Assembly (NCBI GenBank): GCA_027924585.1
Contig: BSBM01000865.1
Coordinates: 2,914,001 to 2,978,000 of the forward strand
Source: Larix kaempferi
Taxonomy: Eukaryota > Streptophyta > Pinopsida > Pinales > Pinaceae
DNA length: 64,000 nucleotides
Reading direction: 5' to 3'
In this document: positions 58,340 through 64,000 of the stretch, piece by piece
Layout: each line of letters opens with the position of its first letter
How positions within the stretch are numbered: the first letter of the stretch is position 1
Notes under the pieces: model-generated
The model's input: the letters and a program-made list of their open reading frames with translations, nothing else
The model's database searches: none
What the model was told of the DNA's origin: nothing
Made by a program: the position numbers and the translations under genes

Positions 58340-59750
58340 TCCTACAGGTAAATGAGCATTGCAAAATAAATGGGTTTACAGGTTGAAGGAAGAAGATGGA
58401 GGCAAGAAGCGGTACAAGGCCATACTTGGTGTAAAGGGGTTTGCACAAAATAAAGGTATAAATTTTGATGAAACATTTTCTCCTGTTGTTAAAATGACTT
58501 CAATTAGGACTATTTTAACTCTAGTGGCAGTAGAATATTTGGATCTGGAACAGTTAGATGTAAAAACGATGATTCTCCATGGGAATTTGGAGGAAGATAT
58601 TTATATGCAACAGCCACAAGGGTCAAAGGCAAGGAGAATTTAGTATGTAGGTTGAAGATGAGCTTGTATGGCATGAAGCAAGCTCCTAGGCAGTGGTATT
58701 TAAAATTTGACAAGTTTATTACAAAACAAGGTTATAGTAGATGTCATTTTGACAATTATGTTTATTTCAAGAAGCTATATAATGGAAGATATATTATCTT
58801 GTTATTATATGTGGATGAAATGCTTGTTGCATGGTCTAATATGCATGACATAAATGTGCTCAAAGGAAATTAACTAATTCATTTGTGCTGAAGAATTTGG
58901 GTGTTGCAGAGCAAATCCTTGGTATGAGAATAAAAAGAGACAAGAAAAATCACAAATTGACATTGTCTCAGGATGAGTACATAAAAATGTGTTGGAGAGG
59001 TTTAGGTTGTAGGATGCAGAACTAGTTAGTACACCTTTGGCCAACCATTTCAAACTAAGTAATGAGATGTGTCCCAAACACGGGAGGAAATATAATACAT
59101 GTCCAAGGTTCCCTATTCATTGGTAGTTGGCAGCTTGATATATGCCATGGTGTGTACAAGACCATATATTGCACATGCAGTGGGAGTTGTGAGAACCTAT
59201 ATGAGCAATCCAGGTAAATAACATTGGAAGGAAGTAAAGTGGATTCTCAGGTATTTGAGAGGTACTACTACTCATGCAGTATGTTTTGGAGGTTTAGACA
59301 TTGTTCTATAGGGATATGTTGATGCATATATGGTAGGTAATAAATATAGAAGGAGGAGCACCACAGGGTATGTTTTTATTGTAGGTGGAACAACAGTAAG
59401 TTGGATTTCAAAACTACAAAAGTTGTTGCACTTTCAATAATGGAAGCATACTATGTTGTTGATACATAGGCCAGTAAAGAGATGATTTGGCTACAGAGGT
59501 TCATGGAGGAATTGGGTAAGAAGCAATAGAATAACATGTTGTACAGTGACAGTAGGTGTGCCATTCATCTTGCAAAGAACTCATCCTTCCATTCTAAGAC
59601 TAAACATATACAACTCAAGTACCATTTCATATGATATGTTCTTGAATACGAATTGTTGAAGTTGGAAAAGATACATACAAGCCAACATCCTGCAGACATG
59701 TTGACAAAGGTAGTAACCAAAGAGAAACTAAGTTCATGCTCAGTTTCAGT
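58340..59750 (+). pseudogene. Copia-D reverse transcriptase/RNase H
   Basis: RT: LQNKWVYRLKEEDGGKKRYK, FDETFSPVVKMTSIRTIL, LDVKTMILHGNLEEDIYM, a frameshift near 58640, LYGMKQAPRQWYLKFD, then the active site as YVDE (canonical YVDD). RNase H traces follow to about 59750 (HWKEVKWILRYLRGT, YVDAYMVGN, SKEMIWLQRFMEELG, HPADMLTKVVTKEKL) with many stops. Confidence 0.88.
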
Positions 59751-59864
59751 TGGCCTTTAAGCATGAAGGTGAAGATGATAAATTTTCTAGATCCAAGGTT
59801 TGGAGCATAGTCCAGTAGATGCAGTAGCAATGGAGTTGTTGTGATCAGTCTCCAAGTGGGAGAT

Positions 59865-60420
59865 TATTGGTTGTGGAGCCTGATATTCTTGATTCAGAGA
59901 TCTTGTTGTTCAACCATGTTTGTACCCCATTTTTATAGGCTGTGAAGGTGGATTGTACACTCATCTTGGTAGGGGTCTTAGCTCCCTTGTGGGGGTTCGT
60001 TGGTGAAGCCCTTGAAAGAATTTTTTATTGCCTTGTAAATGTTGTAATTTCATAGTCATGACTTGGTCAATAATGGGTAATTTACGAGCCCATGGTATTG
60101 GGTATCCCGTGGTATTTTCCCATGGTAATCTCTCTTTGAAAGGAAGGCATTGTAATACGTATTTGTATTGTAGTATTGAAAAGATATCTTTGATTGTGTA
60201 AGAGAGACCGTGAGAGAGTGAAGGGGAAGTTGCAACAGATGTGCTGTGGGTTGTATCTCTTTATTTGCTGGACGGTATAATAAAAGAACTGAAAATTTCT
60301 CCGTGGACTTAGCCCATATTGGGTGAACCACATATATTGGTGTCTCTCTTGTATTGTGTTTATGTTTTTTATTTATGCATCTTATTTTATGATATTGTTT
60401 TGTGATATTGTTTTCTAACA
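59865..60420 (+). repeat. Copia-D 3' LTR
   Basis: It begins TATTGG (G-to-A from TGTTGG) after the purine tract aagtgggagat and ends TTTCTAACA, followed by tattc. It carries a possible polyadenylation signal ('aataaaaga', about 60280). Confidence 0.88.
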
Positions 60421-60425
60421 TATTC

Positions 60426-60939
60426 AAATATCATCTATCTTAAGGATAATGCCTATCTCAATGGTCTTATCCCTTTATAAATCTCTTTACCCCGAGTCAT
60501 TCATGTAAATATGGTATTTTGAATTTTGAATTTTCAAAGCATAAGGTATGAGAAACCATTTCCTTATATATAGGCTTAGATGATGATCTATATTGTAAAA
60601 CATGTTTTTTTTTTCTCTCATTAATGTCTTTGGTAAATTTGCTCACTAAACTTTGGGTAAACATAGTATTATAAGATTCCCCTTCCTATTGTTAAATATA
60701 TGCTTCTCAAACTTAACTTTCAAGAAAATCATATTATTGGTTAGAAAAGGTTAAAAAACACAATGAAAAGTGAATATTAATATTAGAGGTGAACAAGATA
60801 ACTTTTTGCTTTAAACATATCTAATGGCATGCTTTTAATTTATGTTGGACAATATTATTCAAATAAAATTTTGAATTTCCTTCAATCTTGTGTGTGGAAA
60901 AACTTTCATATTGGTGAGTATTTTGTTTCCAAGGGTGAA
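60426..60939. other. AT-rich spacer
   Basis: No gene or repeat recognised. Confidence 0.4.
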
Positions 60940-61175
60940 TGCCGTTATATATATAAAATAATATAAATAATTAATAAATAAGACAAATTAACAATAATTA
61001 ATAACTATTAGCTATAGTTATTTAAGAGGACATAACTCCTCAAATGGATGCCCAAGCCATATTTAAGGTGGGCCATATTTGTAAATGATAATATTTATCC
61101 ATCATCAATTATATATATTTTTACTAACTTATCCATTTAGATAGTCTTGAGAGGACCACCAGATTGGTTATAACA
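60940..61175 (+). repeat. Small element 5' LTR
   Basis: 236 bp, TGCCGTTATATATA to GGTTATAACA. Shares 'aatggatgccc' and 'gggccatatttgtaaatg' with the 3' copy. Confidence 0.85.
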
Positions 61176-61188
61176 TTGGTATCAACCA
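61176..61188 (+). promoter_or_regulatory. Primer-binding-site-like sequence
   Basis: ttggtatcaacca directly follows the LTR. Its core TGGTATCA equals the start of the initiator-Met-type site. Confidence 0.65.
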
Positions 61189-61249
61189 AATCTGATCCTG
61201 CGGGTAGCCATCATTTCAGAGCTTCTCTGATTGAGTGGTCTTTCACCAT

Positions 61250-61990
61250 AACTTAGCCATTGGCCATTACCTCACACCACCCTCTCGACACACTTTCCCA
61301 TTCACACTTTGTTTCTGCACTCACTCCCCCACATTCAATCTCAATCCTCTTCACGCTCCCTCCATTTCCCTCCACGCACCTCTACATTCCATTCGGCTGC
61401 CTCTTCCTTCCTCCTGCGTAAGCCCTAATCCATTCACATCACTCCACTTCGGTGGCCATCTCTCCGCTACCCTCATGCAGTCCTCACACAGACCGCATCC
61501 CCTCATTCCTACGTACCACTGCCTTTGTTGCACATCACCTACACCCTTTTCCAACACCGCTCCACGCATCCCTCACATTATCCTCCGTGCGATTTTCTCA
61601 CGCCCCGATCTCCACTTCACCTCACTCCACGCTGACACGACCCTCCTCCACTATTGTCCTATCCCAAACGCCTCCACGCCCATGCCAGCCTCTCCACTCC
61701 TTTCCCACTGCTCAAACACGCCCTCACTGCTCCTCCCTCGTGTTCCATCCTCCGCGTCTGGAACACTCCCCTGAAAACCTCCTCCTTCCACGTCTTATCC
61801 CCATGTCCTCTTCTCTCAACTCCCACATGCATCCTCTCCATTCGTCCTCCTCTCCACCGTGTTCCCCCTCATAATCTCTTCCTCTCCTAGTTCCACTGGT
61901 TCCTCCACGCACCTGCAATTGTGCACCATTGTTCCTTCCACCTCCTAAGACGCCACACGCTTCCATCCTCCCTTGTGCCACTCCACTTCC
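61250..61990 (+). other. Pyrimidine-rich leader
   Basis: About 740 bp rich in C/T on the plus strand with few G. It gives long open frames in several phases (61235-61774, 61452-61874) that are rich in Pro, Ser, His and Leu. These look like composition effects. It ends at an AT-rich block with (TA)n and (ATT)n at 62030-62140. Confidence 0.6.
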
Positions 61991-62159
61991 ACAGCCACTC
62001 CACATAACCCTACACAACCAAAACGCAATTATATATATATATATATATAATATTTCTATTATTATTATTATTATTACAATTTTTTTTAAAGTTAACTTAA
62101 TTTCCAAAATTTATAATAATAATATTATTATTATTATTTGTCATGCTTTAAAACCCTAT

Positions 62160-63500
62160 TTCTTCCATTTTTCTGTCCATAAAAAAACAAAATCAAAACA
62201 AGACCAACTATCACCAAAAAGTCGAAGACCACTTATCGATGGAAGTCAAAAGCAAGAGAATATTTACTTAACGACAACATTGGGATTCATCACACTTTTT
62301 TGCAAGCTTTCTCGAAGAAGAGCAGAAGTCAAAGTCAAAGACAATGGAATTCCATTTACAGTTACAAATAGAAAAATTAGAAGCGAAGTTAAAGTGTTAT
62401 TGAAGAAACAATTACAAGACACGAATGAATATTTGGAAAAGATGAGTAAATACAGGAAATTCAAATAAAAATCAGCGAGCAGATAATTTCCAATCAAAAG
62501 GATCGCATAGAAAGGTTGTCCACACAGATTGACGAATTTAAGGACGAAAAAGACTTCAATCAAAGATTACAAAACCAAGAGATAAAAAATGAATTTGATG
62601 ATAATAAAGCAGAGATAGTGTGCTTACGCAAAATTTTGAATGACAAAGATGAAGAAACTACAGAAATCCGGAAACAATTAAAAGACCGAGAATAAGAGAT
62701 ATGTCGACTTCAACAACAGATAAAATAACTCTAGCAGAAATATGTCGACACAAAAAGGGCGTACAAGTTGGAAATTACGAAAGTCAATAACACATTATCA
62801 AGCAACACTGAATAAATATTTCGGCTAAGAAACCATAACAAGACACTAGTTACAAAATTAAGAAATTGAAAAATAGTGGGAAAATAGAGCATTCTAATGA
62901 AGACGTTGAAGGAAAAATTCTAGAAAAGCAAGAAGAAAATCGCCACTTGCAAAATCTTAATGAAGAACTTAGAGAATAGCTTAAGAAATACAAAGACGAA
63001 GAAAAAACGCAAGAATAAATTATTAAGAAGATTCAGAGTGAAAACGAGCGATTAGAAAACAAGTTAAAAGTCATACAGAACAAAACATCAAAATCTTTAG
63101 GAATACAAATTATGGAAAAATACAATTACCGATCCAATTAAAATCATCACTCCAGATGTTTCTCCAGTGGAAGAGAAGCATACACGAAGATTAAACCAAT
63201 GAGACACCACAAACTTGATAAGGGAAAATGACATTACAAAAATTCCTTATCGACATCCAAATCATAAAAGTTGGTATCCAAGAATCGTAAACAACTAACA
63301 GAAGTCACTGACACTCATGCAATCAATTCTCAGGATGTCAGTTCACTCAGGAAGTGCAACATTGAACAACGAATCAATTTGGGATGGATCAATCCGTCCA
63401 CATTTTGAAAGTTGTGCTCGACACTTAGAAGTTCATATCGACATGTATCAACAACTACGACACAACAAAGAATGATGCGACAACATCACAAGTAATTGGT
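62160..63500 (+). pseudogene. Decayed Lys/Glu-rich, coiled-coil-like coding region
   Basis: Plus-strand frames show heptad-like stretches: LLKKQLQDTNEYLEKMSKYR, ISNQKDRIERLSTQIDEF, IVCLRKILNDKDEETTEIRK, QLKDRE. Several stops separate them. This composition suggests a long coiled-coil protein, perhaps a structural or Gag-like protein of the element. No zinc knuckle or enzyme motif was seen. Family unknown. Confidence 0.55.
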
Positions 63501-63525
63501 GCAACATTTTTGAAGGGGGAAACAA

Positions 63526-63782
63526 TGTTACATATATAAAATAATATAAATAATTAATAAATAAGATAAATTAACAATAATTAATAACTATTAGCTATAG
63601 TCATCTAGGAGGAGTTACGTAACTCCTCAAATGGATGCCCGAGCCATATTTAAGGCGGGCCATATTTGTAAATGGTCATCTTTATTCATCATCAGTTATA
63701 TATATTTTTACTATGGAATTATCTTCAATCGGTTGAATTATCCATTCAGATAATCTTGAGTACAACCAAATTGGTTGTAACA
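63526..63782 (+). repeat. Small element 3' LTR
   Basis: 257 bp, TGTTACATATAT to GGTTGTAACA. It contains a perfect palindrome ggagttacgtaactcc (about 63612-63627) that is degraded in the 5' LTR. Confidence 0.85.
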
Positions 63783-63877
63783 ACTACTCATAAAATATTT
63801 TGTATCATTTTCAGTTGGTGTTAAATTGGTTGTAACAACTACTCATAAAATATTTTGTATCATTTTCAGTTGGTGTT
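63768..63877. repeat. Perfect 55-bp tandem duplication over the LTR end
   Basis: 63768-63822 and 63823-63877 are identical. Each copy begins with the last 15 bp of the 3' LTR (aaattggttgtaaca) followed by 40 bp of flank. Confidence 0.95.
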
Positions 63878-64000
63878 GTTTTCTTATTTTTCCAGCAAGT
63901 CATATCTCTCTCAAGCATGTCGTACAACTATGTTCAAGATGATTTGTCTATCATGTGGTTGATGTATTTAAGCAAATTGTGGAGGTTACTTTATAAGATT
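63878..64000. other. Window end
   Basis: Nothing recognised. Confidence 0.4.

Larger units (their letters stand above)
56634..60420 (+). mobile_element. Copia-D: internally deleted copia retrotransposon
   Basis: 5' LTR remnant, partial protease/pre-integrase, integrase, RT, RNase H, purine tract, 3' LTR, all on the plus strand, flanked by the 5-bp duplication tattc. A deletion joins the first 190 bp or so of the 5' LTR to the end of the protease region, removing primer site, gag and protease. Many stops and frameshifts. Intact duplications show that the deletion came after insertion or did not touch the ends. Confidence 0.9.
60940..63782 (+). mobile_element. Small LTR element with coiled-coil-like frame
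   Basis: Two direct repeats (60940-61175 and 63526-63782) match closely. The left is followed by TTGGTATCAACCA, primer-site-like, and the right is preceded by the purine run tgaaggggga, so these are LTRs of a plus-strand element of 2.8 kb. No RT, integrase or protease is readable. The internal part is a pyrimidine-rich leader and a decayed Lys/Glu-rich frame. It is larger than classic TRIMs and resembles a non-autonomous Gag-only type. A clean target duplication was not found. Confidence 0.78.

Noticed and set aside
60931-60939. Target-site duplication for the small LTR element
   Set aside because: Left flank (gtgaa) and right flank (actac) do not match.
61235-61874. Two long overlapping frames in the small LTR element
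   Set aside because: C/T-rich strand with few stop codons in several phases; composition explains them.

Overview
This is plant nuclear DNA from a large, transposon-dominated genome. The evidence is: Ty1/copia elements with the initiator-Met-type primer site, Ty3/gypsy, LINE, hAT and CACTA elements, canonical GT-AG exons, and exons of the plant bifunctional methionine-salvage enzyme DEP1. Old, deeply nested elements and long gene-poor stretches would fit a gymnosperm, but that is inference. There are no rRNA, tRNA, CRISPR or bacterial features. Only one host gene can be supported in place: the 3' part of an unrecognised gene at 10706-12893 (+).

Layout. 1-4809: decayed copia element on the minus strand (Copia-A1). 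4810-5490: diverged non-coding repeat R, seen again near 31.2 kb. 5494-8778: 5'-truncated sister element on the plus strand (Copia-A2). 8883-9319: LINE fragment with an internal inversion. 9328-10455: non-autonomous hAT element with a perfect 8-bp target duplication. 10706-12893: five exons of the host gene, ending in a four-cysteine zinc-ribbon-like module. 12894-14530: AT-rich spacer.

14531-41834 is a four-level Russian doll. A gypsy-type LTR (14531-15004 plus 41371-41834) is split by Copia-B (15005-41370, duplication aggag). Copia-B is split by a Copia-C tandem array of three LTRs and two internal domains (18112-38737, duplication tggcc). The second Copia-C unit is split by a 9-kb insertion of unclassified repeats (26390-35360).

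41835-51871 is a minus-strand gypsy fragment (integrase, RNase H, RT). It is interrupted by an 8.5-kb CACTA transposon (42428-50941, duplication cca) that carries two exons of DEP1. 51872-53728 holds a plus-strand gypsy 3' tail and LTR. 53812-54172 is a long foldback. 54880-55790 is a dead gypsy integrase. 56634-60420 is Copia-D, an internally deleted copia with duplication tattc. 60940-63782 is a small element with about 250-bp LTRs and an unusual coiled-coil-like reading frame.

Almost all element genes carry stops, frameshifts or damaged catalytic residues, so they are remnants. The main interest lies in the architecture: the three-LTR array, the gene-carrying CACTA, intron-like blocks and 3' minisatellites shared by two copia families, the LINE inversion, and the unidentified host gene.
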